DNA from: Syntrophomonas palmitatica JCM 14374
GTDB taxonomy: Bacteria > Bacillota > Syntrophomonadia > Syntrophomonadales > Syntrophomonadaceae
Direction: 5' to 3'
Assembly: GCF_001311885.1 (NCBI RefSeq)
Contig: NZ_BBCE01000012.1
Coordinates: 1-64,000 of the forward strand
DNA: 64,000 bases
In this document: positions 10,408-19,112 of the stretch, in pieces
Numbering within the stretch: the stretch's first letter is position 1
Layout: every line of letters begins with the position of its first letter
Position numbers and translations under genes: made by a program
The notes under the pieces: model-generated
The model's database searches: none
Told to the model about the DNA's origin: nothing
The model's input: the letters and a program-made list of their open reading frames with translations, nothing else

Positions 10408-11017
10408 TGGTGATTTCCTCCATTTCGTTTTTAAGCCTTTTCACTTCTTCAACCAGCTCCCACTTGCGGCGGGGCTGTTTTTCGTTCATCGCTATTTTCT
10501 CAAGCGCGGCAATTTGCTTGGCCAGTCTTTCGCGGCGTTCATTAGCTATGATGGTTTCATCTAAGCTTTTTCCCTCTGTGAGGTCAATGCCGCCGATTTC
10601 AGCGATAATGTTCTTCCATATTGCTCCGAGGTCGAGTCCGCGTAAGTTTAGTTTCCATTCATGAAGCGGTTTGCTCTCTGACACAAGAACGCGCTCAGTA
10701 CGGTAAACGGCAAGACGCACTGTGTCCTCATATTGCAAGACAAATAGCATACGCTGGTCTATAAACCTTGACAGAAGGGCAATGTTCTTCTTGTCACATT
10801 CCGGAGTTTTCAGCGACACCAATATCAAGTATATCGCCGAAACATCCGGGCTTGCAGCAACCGCCAGGGTCTGTGGGGAAATCTCCGCTACGATTACCAA
10901 GCGGTTAATCTGTTCGTCAAACAGTTTGCGCTCGTCGGGCCTCGGCTTGAATCTATCGAAAATCGCTTTTTTCGGCAGAGGTTTTTTTATCTCTGTTGAT
11001 CGCGGCAGTCCAAACAA
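10400..11017 (-). CDS. DUF4391 domain protein, type III R-M associated
   Basis: A 205-residue protein starting MFGLPRSTEIKKPLPK, which fits the DUF4391 family opening. It has no recognised catalytic motif. The middle contains a beta-rich section (RLAVYRTERVLVSESKPLHEWKL) and the last 45 residues are a charged helix or coiled coil (EKQPRRKWELVEEVKRLKNEM). DUF4391 genes are commonly found next to type III mod/res and helicase genes (from memory), and here the gene lies 10 bp after the SNF2 gene and overlaps mod. Its function is not established; an adaptor or assembly role is a guess. Confidence 0.75.
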   Translation of the reverse strand: MFGLPRSTEIKKPLPKKAIFDRFKPRPDERKLFDEQINRLVIVAEISPQTLAVAASPDVSAIYLILVSLKTPECDKKNIALLSRFIDQRMLFVLQYEDTVRLAVYRTERVLVSESKPLHEWKLNLRGLDLGAIWKNIIAEIGGIDLTEGKSLDETIIANERRERLAKQIAALEKIAMNEKQPRRKWELVEEVKRLKNEMEEITNG

Positions 11018-11027
11018 TTATGCCACC

Positions 11028-14000
11028 TCACTTCACGGTCAGGAAGCAGACCAGCTCAAAGTCGTCCAGACCGTCAATCGTATTTGCAGCCAGGGATATC
11101 TGTTTGCCGGAGAGAAAACTTTCGATGGAGTTGTCCTCATTCAAATCCACAATGGACTTCACGGCAAAGTACAGCAAGTCGGAGTAGTGCCGCATATTCC
11201 GGCCGTCTTTCGTTTCAGCGTTGAACTGGCTGCAAAGCTCCTGGTCCGGCACTGATTTACCCTTACATAGCCGTCTGAAAGCGTCGAGCAGTTTCTTCGG
11301 CTGCAGGTGGTCGATATGGATAACCGAACCATCGCGTACGTAAACCATATAAAACGGGTGAAGCTGGTTCTTGTTCTGCGGGTTGATGCCCGCATTGCGA
11401 TTTTTTAATATGTATATTGTACCATCCGGCGCATCGTCGTTTCCTCTCACAACTGCATGAAGACCAAATGGGACTTTATCGAGGTTATCGTGGTTCTTGA
11501 TGTATTCAAGCAGGTCGAGCCTGAACTCATTCAGACCCAAGTCCATAATCGAAACGCCGGATTGCATTTCTTCGATGTCTACGACCTCGTTCTGCAGGCG
11601 TTCAAGCTGCGCCTTTCGGTATTCCAGATCGCCCTGCTCCTCGGGGTCAATCGGGTTGTCGTCACCCGTTGACGTCATAACAGAGGCTTTCATACGGGTT
11701 TCAACGCGGCCTTTTAATTCCAGATACTTGTCCAAGTCAATATTAGGCCAAAAGTTCACCAGCTGAATCCTGCCGTTGTGGCTGCCGATACGGTCAATGC
11801 GCCCGAACCTCTGAATAATGCGAACGGGGTTCCAATGGATATCGTAGTTTACGCAGAAGTCGCAGTCCTGAAGGTTTTGCCCCTCTGATATACAGTCCGT
11901 AGCGAAAAGGATATCAATTTCCGTGTGGTTGTTGGGCATCAGTAAAGCTTTATCCTTTGATACTGGTGAAAAGAGTGTCAATATCGTGTTCATATCAATG
12001 TGCTTCAGCTTTGCTGTTGTCCTGCCTTCGGTTGTGCCGGTTACCATAGCCACATCAAGCCCAAACTTTTCTTTAACGAACGGCGCAACTTCACGATAGA
12101 GGTAATCTACAGTGTCAGAAAACGCCGAGAAGATCAGCAGCTTTTTATTGTCTGCATTAAACGGGTTTTGAACTTTCTCAGTTATCAGGTCAAGCAGCGT
12201 CTGTAGCTTTGTATCATGTTTGGGCGTGATGTCCTGGACCATCGTTGACAAAAGATCCAGAATATCCGAATCCTCGGATAATTTTTCACGCCATGAAACA
12301 TAGTCCATATCAGCAAGATCAATATCTACCTTCTTGCCAATATTCTCAAAGAAATCCGTGTTGCGGTCGTCTCCGTCAAAATCACTCTCGGAAATTTCCT
12401 GTGTATTTATAATTTTTCTGCTTCCGCTTTCATAAGCGTCAATCGTATCGATGGTGCCGTCAATCAATCTCTTGACACGTTCAAGTGTAATGCGGAAGGA
12501 ATAAACGGAACTCTCGAGACGCTTTAAGAGGTTGATGCACATTAAACGGCGGATACCATTTTCGCGCCCGGCACGGTCTATGTTAACACTCGGATCAATA
12601 TATTTAGCCCGTCTGCTGTCGAGCAGGAAATCTGTTGGTACATATACAGCGAGGTTGAGCTTCATTAACAGATCGTAAATCTCATCGTAGTCAATCGCCG
12701 ATGGCAGATCGGTCAGTTTCGGGCGAAGGGCGAGCGGTTTCATCCGTTCTGGGAACTTGCCAATTTCTTCAATGTTATAGTATTTCTCAATATGCTTTCG
12801 GGAACGGGCAATCGTCACGCTGTCAAGTAATGTAAAGAAATCAAAGTCGAGCGACCGAAGAAGGTTCTCGGTCGTGCGTTCTTCTGAGTCTAGTTTGCTC
12901 CATTTATTAAAAGCAGTTTGGGCGTTGCGAAAGATTACATCAACCGGCTTTACAGTGTCGAGTTTGTCATTTATGAGTGCAGCGTTGCCCTCATAAGCAA
13001 GTTCAAGCTGATGCCGCAGGTCGGAGAACCCATTGTTGACTGGCGTCGCAGAGAGCATCAATACTTTCGTCTTCACGCCTTTACGGATGACCTTGTTCAA
13101 CAGGGTCAGATAACGGTTCTCGCGTTTGGCGTCACCACGCCCCGAATACATGCCGCCGTTGCGGAAATTATGCGATTCGTCTATTACTACAAGGTCGTAG
13201 TTGCTCCAGTTTAGTTTCGATAGGTCTATGTTCCCTGAAAAACCACGCTCTCGAGATAAATCGGTGTGATATAATGCGTCATATCGCAAGCGATCTGAAG
13301 CTATAGGATTGTTAAGATAGTTTTCCTTGAATGTTAGCCAGTTGTCACCCAGTTTCTTAGGGCATAGCACCAGCACGTTACGATTGCGGAGTTCGTAGTA
13401 TTTTATCACGGCCAGGGCCGTAAATGTCTTACCTAAGCCGACACTGTCCGCAAGGATACACCCGTTGTATTTTTCGAGTTTGTTGATAATGGCAAGAGCC
13501 GCGTCTTTTTGAAAACTGTATAGTTTACTCCATATTTTAGTTTCCTTGAACCCTGTCGCCTCGTTCGGCATTACGTCCTCGCTGATGTCCTCAAGAAACT
13601 CGTTAAAAATATTGTAAATGGCTACAAAGTAAATGAATTCAGGCGAGTTCTCGTTGTAGGCGGCCGTGATGCCATCAATAACCTGTTCGGTTACATCCTG
13701 AAGTAGGTTCTTGTCATTCCATATCTGCTCAAATATCTTGACATACTCTCCAGCCAGCGGAGCGTCAATGCGGTTGACAAGGTTCATTATGTTGTTGCCT
13801 CGCTCGCACCCCAAGTCCGAAGTCGTGAAAGAGTTCAATGGCGAATAGGCTATTGCTTCATTGGGTTTGACGACACTGAGAAATCCATTCATCGCTCCGC
13901 CAGTTACGTTAGAGCGGAAGCGTACCTTTTTCCGAATCCAATCGGCGCACTCGCGGGCAATTGCTTTCTGAGTCAGTTCATTGCGGAGTTTAACTTCAAA

Positions 14001-14258
14001 TTCCGTGCCATACAAAGATCGTTCGCGGTTAAGCCTAGGTATATAGAACTCACGCTTCTCCTTAGGTGCTGATTCTTTCAAGAAAGTCGGTGAGGTAAAT
14101 ACAAAGCGCAGCTCATCAATCCCATCAAGCTGTTCTTTGAGCGCTTGGTAAGCATATATTGAAAAGCAAGCGGCGGCTATCGATAATTTATCACCTTTTG
14201 ATACCGTCGCCGCCAAGTCATCTTTTACGGTATTAGTCACGTTGTCGAGAATTTGCAT
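11028..14258 (-). CDS. SNF2-family helicase with probable PLD-like N-terminal domain
   Basis: A 1,076-residue protein. Residues 1-150 resemble the PLD-like domain found in front of many bacterial SNF2 helicases, but no HxK catalytic motif is visible, so it may be a DNA-binding relic. The motor has Walker A DSVGLGKT (271-278), DESHN (360-364), the motif III region LMLSATPVNN, and a C-terminal half with NYDIHWNPVRIIQRFGRIDRIGS. It would use ATP to translocate on duplex DNA. It is the first gene of the operon, with AAGAGGGAAAA before its ATG. Similar helicases accompany DISARM and some R-M systems, but the DISARM partners DrmB and PglX-like genes are absent here. Confidence 0.85.
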   Translation of the reverse strand: MQILDNVTNTVKDDLAATVSKGDKLSIAAACFSIYAYQALKEQLDGIDELRFVFTSPTFLKESAPKEKREFYIPRLNRERSLYGTEFEVKLRNELTQKAIARECADWIRKKVRFRSNVTGGAMNGFLSVVKPNEAIAYSPLNSFTTSDLGCERGNNIMNLVNRIDAPLAGEYVKIFEQIWNDKNLLQDVTEQVIDGITAAYNENSPEFIYFVAIYNIFNEFLEDISEDVMPNEATGFKETKIWSKLYSFQKDAALAIINKLEKYNGCILADSVGLGKTFTALAVIKYYELRNRNVLVLCPKKLGDNWLTFKENYLNNPIASDRLRYDALYHTDLSRERGFSGNIDLSKLNWSNYDLVVIDESHNFRNGGMYSGRGDAKRENRYLTLLNKVIRKGVKTKVLMLSATPVNNGFSDLRHQLELAYEGNAALINDKLDTVKPVDVIFRNAQTAFNKWSKLDSEERTTENLLRSLDFDFFTLLDSVTIARSRKHIEKYYNIEEIGKFPERMKPLALRPKLTDLPSAIDYDEIYDLLMKLNLAVYVPTDFLLDSRRAKYIDPSVNIDRAGRENGIRRLMCINLLKRLESSVYSFRITLERVKRLIDGTIDTIDAYESGSRKIINTQEISESDFDGDDRNTDFFENIGKKVDIDLADMDYVSWREKLSEDSDILDLLSTMVQDITPKHDTKLQTLLDLITEKVQNPFNADNKKLLIFSAFSDTVDYLYREVAPFVKEKFGLDVAMVTGTTEGRTTAKLKHIDMNTILTLFSPVSKDKALLMPNNHTEIDILFATDCISEGQNLQDCDFCVNYDIHWNPVRIIQRFGRIDRIGSHNGRIQLVNFWPNIDLDKYLELKGRVETRMKASVMTSTGDDNPIDPEEQGDLEYRKAQLERLQNEVVDIEEMQSGVSIMDLGLNEFRLDLLEYIKNHDNLDKVPFGLHAVVRGNDDAPDGTIYILKNRNAGINPQNKNQLHPFYMVYVRDGSVIHIDHLQPKKLLDAFRRLCKGKSVPDQELCSQFNAETKDGRNMRHYSDLLYFAVKSIVDLNEDNSIESFLSGKQISLAANTIDGLDDFELVCFLTVK

Positions 14259-14322
14259 ATGTTTTCCCTCTTTTGCAAGGTTTTCATGGTTACTAACCCC
14301 TGCAATCTAATCTGCTTGCTAA

Positions 14323-14328
14323 ATTATA
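14323..14328 (-). promoter_or_regulatory. Extended -10 promoter for the defence operon
   Basis: TGATATAAT on the minus strand (TGnTATAAT extended -10) lies about 65 bases upstream of the SNF2 gene start. No good -35 at 17 bp is seen, which is usual for extended -10 promoters. Confidence 0.45.
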
Positions 14329-14492
14329 TCAGCTTCCATTAACGTTTTTCCACAATTCGTCATAAAAGGAATTATTGATTTTCAGCTTTTAGGCTTAGTA
14401 GACCGATTGTTCTCTTGATCACCCGGCCTAGATGTATCCATGTGGTGTATCACCTTTTCACACTCCTCCGGCCTCAAATTGCTAGCGGCGGC

Positions 14493-14741
14493 TCATTTAA
14501 TCTCAACGCTCTTGCCACTTTCGACCCAAGCGTCTACCTCGGAAATTCTAAATGTGAACTGCTTGCCTACTCGATGGTACGGGATTACGCCTTTCTTAAT
14601 CCAATAAGCCAGCATTGATGAAGAAGCCAGACTGCCTGGTAATAAGGGGTTAGGCATTTCTGCCTTGATTATTGGAGTACTGTTTAGGGTATTATCTTTA
14701 AGTTGTTCACCTACCTGAACTGAATTATCAATTGTATCCAT
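14493..14741 (-). CDS. Excisionase/MerR-type helix-turn-helix DNA-binding protein
   Basis: An 82-residue protein. Residues 35-80 (SSSMLAYWIKKGVIPYHRVGKQ then FRISEVDAWVES) match the HTH_17/excisionase fold, in which a winged helix binds DNA. The N-terminal 30 residues are polar and probably disordered. It is in the same orientation as the defence operon, 235 bp upstream. It could be the element's recombination directionality factor or the operon regulator. No Shine-Dalgarno is obvious before the ATG, and a TATAAT-like word sits just upstream, so the start may be leaderless or further downstream. Confidence 0.65.
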   Translation of the reverse strand: MDTIDNSVQVGEQLKDNTLNSTPIIKAEMPNPLLPGSLASSSMLAYWIKKGVIPYHRVGKQFTFRISEVDAWVESGKSVEIK

Positions 14742-14827
14742 GAATATAATTATATAGCGAAAATGAAGAATAATTAAGATATTTTAGTAAAATCGCATTT
14801 TATTGTATCTGAATTATATCTAGATAA

Positions 14828-14858
14828 CCACTCGCCAAGCACTCTAAATCGCTCTGTA
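14828..14858 (+). repeat. Island-flanking direct repeat, right copy
   Basis: The partner of 262-297: CCACTCGCCAAG plus CTCTAAATCGCTCTGTA in the same orientation, about 105 bp beyond the stop of intact rlmD. The rest of 14742-14963 shows no gene. Confidence 0.7.
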
Positions 14859-14963
14859 ACTTATACAATCTAACTATTGGCCATGTTCCCGTGAAGTGAA
14901 AAGAATCACATTTTCCGATCTCTGATTTCAGCCGAAAACACATACAAGCTTTTTAGTTTTTTA

Positions 14964-16277
14964 TTACTCAACTCTTGAAATCAATACTACACACTCCACA
15001 TGGCTTGTCTGAGGGAACATGTCCAGGGGTTGAACTATGGAAGTTTGATAATCGTGGGATTTGAATATAGCCAGGTCGCGGGCCAGGGTAGCCGGATTGC
15101 AGGAGACATAGATTATGCGTGATGGCTGCATTGCTGCTACAGCGTCAATAACTGCTTTTTGACAACCGGCACGGGGCGGGTCCAGAACTACACCGTCGAA
15201 ATGAACGTCTGATTCAGATTCGGCTTTATCATTCTTACCCGCAACAAGTAAAAACCCGCTTGGAGACCCTAATTTTCGTGTTAGGCGGGGCAGTATTTCC
15301 TCACATTTTCCAGCCATAAATTCGCAGTTGGTTATGCGGTTTCTTTCAGCATTATCCTTGGCATGATCTATTGCTGGACGGAAAATATCTATTCCCAAAA
15401 CCAAACGGACTTGTTTAGCCAGGTGCAAAGCGATATTACCTAACCCACAATAACCGTCCAGGAGGATTTCATCCCCTCTTAAGTCCAAGTAAGATTCAAC
15501 GAGTTTAATAAGTTTTTGGTTTTGCTCGTAATTTACCTGTTGAAAGTCTTGCGGACCTATGTGAAATATCAGGCCCTGACTATTTTCCTCAAGGTATGCA
15601 GGTCCGCAAATATGTTTGATTCCGGAACCGTATTCAACAAATACGGAGCTTTCAAGTTCACAAAGACTAGAAAATATCGACCTGGCAGGTTCCTTTTTCA
15701 GTCCGGTTAAAACCATCATTAACTGACCGTGAGCAGCTTCCCTGATGATAACTTGACCATGTTCAGAAAAACCTACTGAATTCAATAATGGCAACGCATT
15801 TTGCCCTAACTTTCGCATGGTTTCACTAACTAACAGACAGTCTTTTATTTCTATAAAATCATGGCTTTCCGATTTGTAGAATCCCAGGCGGTTGTCTTTT
15901 ACCTGCCAGTTTACCTTATTGCGGTACCTAAAAACATGGGAGGCCCCTATTACAGGTTTAACCTCAATATCGATTCCGCCAATCCGCCGCAGGGCATCTT
16001 GGACTACGGTTCGTTTGAGTTTGAGTTGTTCTTCATAATCTACATGCTGGTAATCACAGCCCCCACAATCATAATAGTAAGGACAGGGAGGCTCAACCCG
16101 GTGAGGCGAGGCTTGCAGGATCTCCATCAGCTCAGCTCGGGCAAAACGGGCTTTATCTTCCACTATCTCAACTTCCACCTGTTCTCCTGGTAAAGCATAA
16201 GGCACAAAAACTACCTTGCCTTCGTTTCTGGCAACCCCTTCACCCGCATGATTAATACCTGCTATTGTACACTGCAA
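14964..16277 (-). CDS. rlmD: 23S rRNA (uracil-5-)-methyltransferase RlmD
   Basis: A 437-residue m5U methyltransferase. An N-terminal TRAM-like RNA-binding domain (1-55) is followed by the iron-sulfur motif CPYYYDCGGC (C65, C71, C74, with a fourth Cys further on), an AdoMet-binding region (DGYCGLGNIALHLA) and the catalytic SCNP loop near the C-terminus. It adds a methyl group to a 23S rRNA uridine. TrmA-like specificity cannot be excluded, but Fe-S plus TRAM favours RlmD. Its last codons (SHVECVV) contain the sequence that serves as an integration target in Firmicutes, and the accessory island starts directly after its stop. A ~20-residue insertion with GSPSGFLLVAGKNDKAESE precedes the DPPRAG motif. 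Confidence 0.92.
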   Translation of the reverse strand: MQCTIAGINHAGEGVARNEGKVVFVPYALPGEQVEVEIVEDKARFARAELMEILQASPHRVEPPCPYYYDCGGCDYQHVDYEEQLKLKRTVVQDALRRIGGIDIEVKPVIGASHVFRYRNKVNWQVKDNRLGFYKSESHDFIEIKDCLLVSETMRKLGQNALPLLNSVGFSEHGQVIIREAAHGQLMMVLTGLKKEPARSIFSSLCELESSVFVEYGSGIKHICGPAYLEENSQGLIFHIGPQDFQQVNYEQNQKLIKLVESYLDLRGDEILLDGYCGLGNIALHLAKQVRLVLGIDIFRPAIDHAKDNAERNRITNCEFMAGKCEEILPRLTRKLGSPSGFLLVAGKNDKAESESDVHFDGVVLDPPRAGCQKAVIDAVAAMQPSRIIYVSCNPATLARDLAIFKSHDYQTSIVQPLDMFPQTSHVECVVLISRVE

Positions 16278-16385
16278 TCATATACCCCCAGCAAAAAGCG
16301 GAGAGTCTATTCTCCCCGCTATTATTAGACGTTTATCAAATAAAAAAATTATAAGCAATCGGGTTTTGAATCGTTCCCCTGGTTA

Positions 16386-16979
16386 CTAATTTGTGCCTAC
16401 AAATACCTGGCTGCCTTTCTGAAAGGCCTTCAAATTTACCTCCAACGCTTTGGCAGGAACTATAGCCTCAATCGCTTTTTCTACCTCTTCAGCAGGCAAC
16501 CCGATAGCCCCGGTGAGAACCCCTAACAGCACAACGTTTGCTGCACGCACATTCCCACATTCTACAGCGATATCAGTCGCATTAACAATAATGGTTTCAG
16601 GCATCATTTCTTTAATGCGGTCCGCAATCTCGACCGGGTATTTGGCTTTGCCGCTCATAACCGGCAGTGGGTCCACCCGATCATCATTTATTATCACCAG
16701 TCCGCCCGGTTTTAAATAATCCAGCCAGCGGGCTGCTTCGAGTTTTTCAAAAGCCAGAATGATATCGGCATCACCCTTGGAAATAATAGGAGAGTATATC
16801 TTTTCACCGTATCTCACCTGTGAAACCACACTGCCGCCGCGCTGGGCCATGCCGTGAACCTCAGAAACCTTAACATCATAACCCATCTGCACTGCGACCT
16901 GGGCCAGAACACGACTGGTCAGGAGAGTCCCCTGTCCTCCCACGCCTACAATCATAATGCTGGTAGTATTTTTACTCAT
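16386..16979 (-). CDS. iorB: Indolepyruvate ferredoxin oxidoreductase beta subunit
   Basis: A ~197-residue protein with the gamma-type oxidoreductase fold: GVGGQGTLLTSRVLA near the N-terminus, then SEVHGMAQRGGSVVSQVRYG. With IorA it oxidises indolepyruvate and other aryl-pyruvates to acyl-CoA with reduction of ferredoxin, a step in anaerobic amino-acid breakdown. The second of two consecutive ATGs is preferred because GGAGG lies six bases before it. Unusually, iorA is not adjacent: it is 2.1 kb away on the same strand, with a plus-strand hemerythrin and a minus-strand HD-GYP gene between them. Confidence 0.92.
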   Translation of the reverse strand: MSKNTTSIMIVGVGGQGTLLTSRVLAQVAVQMGYDVKVSEVHGMAQRGGSVVSQVRYGEKIYSPIISKGDADIILAFEKLEAARWLDYLKPGGLVIINDDRVDPLPVMSGKAKYPVEIADRIKEMMPETIIVNATDIAVECGNVRAANVVLLGVLTGAIGLPAEEVEKAIEAIVPAKALEVNLKAFQKGSQVFVGTN

Positions 16980-17169
16980 CATTATCCTCCATTGTCATTC
17001 ATATCCTATCGGTTTTTTACTGCGTCTCAAACTCTGTTTATTATTTAACCATAGCTGTGCGTCAATTTCAAAAGAAAATGTCAATAGCAAAACGATTCAA
17101 GTTTGCTGATTGACGCAGATATCCCTGATTTAGTATATTTTTATCAACTTGTAAATAGGGGGGATATGC

Positions 17170-17565
17170 ATGATTGAATGGAAAACCGATTATAGTATCG
17201 GTGTAGATGAAATCGATGAGCAGCATAAGAAGTTGTTCGAGATCGCAAACCGCGCCTACATTCTCCTAAAAAATGAACTGATAACTGATAAGTATGACCA
17301 AATTACGGCTATTTTTGCAGAGCTTCTCGATTACACGGAATACCACTTTAGTTTTGAGGAAAAGTACATGACCAGTATAGGTTATAAGAAGTTCTTATCC
17401 CATAAAGTAATCCACGAAGATTTCGTTGAAAAGGTAAAAAACATTGACCTCAAACAGATTGATGAGGATCAGGATAAACATCTTATGGATATTTTAAATT
17501 TCATAGTTGATTGGATAAGTGAACATATCTTGGTTCAGGACAAAAATATAACCCGAAGTCAATAA
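17170..17565 (+). CDS. Bacteriohemerythrin
   Basis: A 131-residue protein with the full hemerythrin ligand set: DEQHKKLF, YTEYHFSFEEKYM, HKVIHEDF and WISEHILVQD, supplying five His, one Glu and one Asp to a di-iron O2-binding site. Single-domain bacteriohemerythrins bind oxygen and are thought to carry or scavenge it. That would suit protection of the oxygen-sensitive IorAB enzyme between whose genes it lies (inference). GGGGGG is a few bases before the ATG. It is transcribed opposite to its neighbours and therefore has its own promoter. Confidence 0.93.
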   Translation: MIEWKTDYSIGVDEIDEQHKKLFEIANRAYILLKNELITDKYDQITAIFAELLDYTEYHFSFEEKYMTSIGYKKFLSHKVIHEDFVEKVKNIDLKQIDEDQDKHLMDILNFIVDWISEHILVQDKNITRSQ

Positions 17566-17582
17566 ATACATAAACAAACATC

Positions 17583-18902
17583 TTAAGCATCAGGGGAGCA
17601 AAGGTCAGGCGTCTTTACTCCCCTTTGATATTTTTTTGCAAACAGCGGGTTTATAATGTGATATTCTTGATTTGATATCCTTTGAGCTTCACAGCGGAAA
17701 CAGTCAATTTCATCAAAATTCTGTTCCAGCAATTCTACGTATTCACGATTTAGGGCTCTTTCCTTCACCATTTGGTTAAGTACTGACGTGCTCTGCTGGC
17801 GTGACATAGCCTTACGGTAAGGCCGGTCTTCATTTAAAGCTGTATAAATATCGGCTACAGCCATTAATTGGGCGCCCGGGCTTATCTCTTTTTCTTTGAG
17901 ACCAAAGGGATATCCTTTCCCATCAAGGCGCTCATGATGATGAGATGCCCATTGGTTTATTTGCCGGAATTCAGGGATTACAGCCAGTATATGATGTGTA
18001 TAATACGCATGGGCTTTTATTATGGAGCGTTCATTCTTATCCAATACGTCATCCTTTTCCAAAATACCAACCGGTACAACCAATTTACCAATATCATGCA
18101 GGTATCCACCCATCAACATCATGGTACATTCCTCAGGATTAAAACCTGCTAAACGGGCCAAGGCGGCACTGGAGGCGGCAACTCCGCTAGAATGGTTGGC
18201 ATTGAGCGGGCTGCGGAAATCTACCAATCGGGACAAGAATCGGCTAAAATCTATCAGGGCTTCTGCGCCCACTAAAATAGTCTCCCATTTGAACAACCCT
18301 TGCAGCACCTCATCGACACCGTTTGATGCACAATCCAGCCAGAAATAATCTTTGGCTGATATATCCATAAATGCGGCTACGTGTTCTGGACGGAACAGCG
18401 TGCCTTTTTGCCGGCTTATCCTTTCGCGCAGGTTTTTTTTATGTATTAGTATGTTAGTTTGATTGTTTATCAGTACAGCAGCCCGGTCGGCCAGATGTAT
18501 TAAATGGCTTTCAGGCGGCACCGGTTCATCCATGATGCAGGCCCCTTCTCCATGATTCCATCTCCGGTGGTGGTGTTTAATTATGGGCGCCAATGAACGA
18601 AATGGTGTAAACGCTCCCAGGAACTGTGCTCCCAACTCAGCATGAACATGAACATAATCCTTTTCGAAACGCAATTGATCCAGGTTTTCTCCTAGAGATA
18701 CCGCGCCTATATCGTGAAGAAACGCGGCCAAGGTAATCTTAATTATCTCATCTTCGCTATAACCGAGATGTTCTGCCAGCCTGAAGGCGATATAAGCCGC
18801 CTGATCATGATGACGTCCTATAGCCGGGCTGATCAATTTAGTGGCGACAGATATAGACTTAACAAGTTGGGGAAGACTGCTTCTAAAATCCTGAGACAAC
18901 AT
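17583..18902 (-). CDS. Tandem HD / HD-GYP cyclic-di-GMP phosphodiesterase
   Basis: A 439-residue protein with two HD modules. The N-terminal HD has FLHDIG and IIKHHHRRWNHGEG. The C-terminal HD-GYP has GYLHDIGKL, KAHAYYTHHIL, HHERLDGKGYP and VADIYTALNEDRPYR, the intact catalytic signature. It should hydrolyse c-di-GMP in the cytoplasm; no membrane or receiver domain is seen. AGGAGAGG lies six bases before the ATG. It converges with the hemerythrin gene (17-bp gap). Confidence 0.9.
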   Translation of the reverse strand: MLSQDFRSSLPQLVKSISVATKLISPAIGRHHDQAAYIAFRLAEHLGYSEDEIIKITLAAFLHDIGAVSLGENLDQLRFEKDYVHVHAELGAQFLGAFTPFRSLAPIIKHHHRRWNHGEGACIMDEPVPPESHLIHLADRAAVLINNQTNILIHKKNLRERISRQKGTLFRPEHVAAFMDISAKDYFWLDCASNGVDEVLQGLFKWETILVGAEALIDFSRFLSRLVDFRSPLNANHSSGVAASSAALARLAGFNPEECTMMLMGGYLHDIGKLVVPVGILEKDDVLDKNERSIIKAHAYYTHHILAVIPEFRQINQWASHHHERLDGKGYPFGLKEKEISPGAQLMAVADIYTALNEDRPYRKAMSRQQSTSVLNQMVKERALNREYVELLEQNFDEIDCFRCEAQRISNQEYHIINPLFAKKYQRGVKTPDLCSPDA

Positions 18903-19053
18903 TGTTATCCTCTCCTAACAGCTATATATACTATGATGAAAACGTTTTTTACAATATTTATAATAGGCAGAGATTATGAAGTTGGAAAGTTTTTATTCCA
19001 GCAAAACCTTTGGCGGGAGTACAATAAATTTATGCCTGCACCGCGCGCACCGA

Positions 19054-19092
19054 ACAAAAAACGCAGCCGGATGGCCGCGTTTTATTAATATT
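19054..19092 (-). terminator. Terminator after iorA
   Basis: On the minus strand AACGCGGCC, loop ATCC, GGCTGCGTT and then TTTTGTT form a hairpin with T tract just beyond the iorA stop. It is nearly symmetric and could also act on plus-strand transcription. Confidence 0.75.
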
Positions 19093-19112
19093 GCCTGGTT
19101 ACTAAATTTAGG

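Noticed and set aside
10235-10564. Open frames antisense to mod and DUF4391
   Set aside because: Shadow frames of the overlapping conserved genes.
11028-14258. DISARM system
   Set aside because: The SNF2/PLD helicase is present but the DUF1998 protein (DrmB) and the other DISARM partners are absent.
1607-14741. BREX or CRISPR-Cas locus
   Set aside because: No PglZ, BrxL, Cas1 or repeat array is present; the ~150-bp units are too long and too few for CRISPR.
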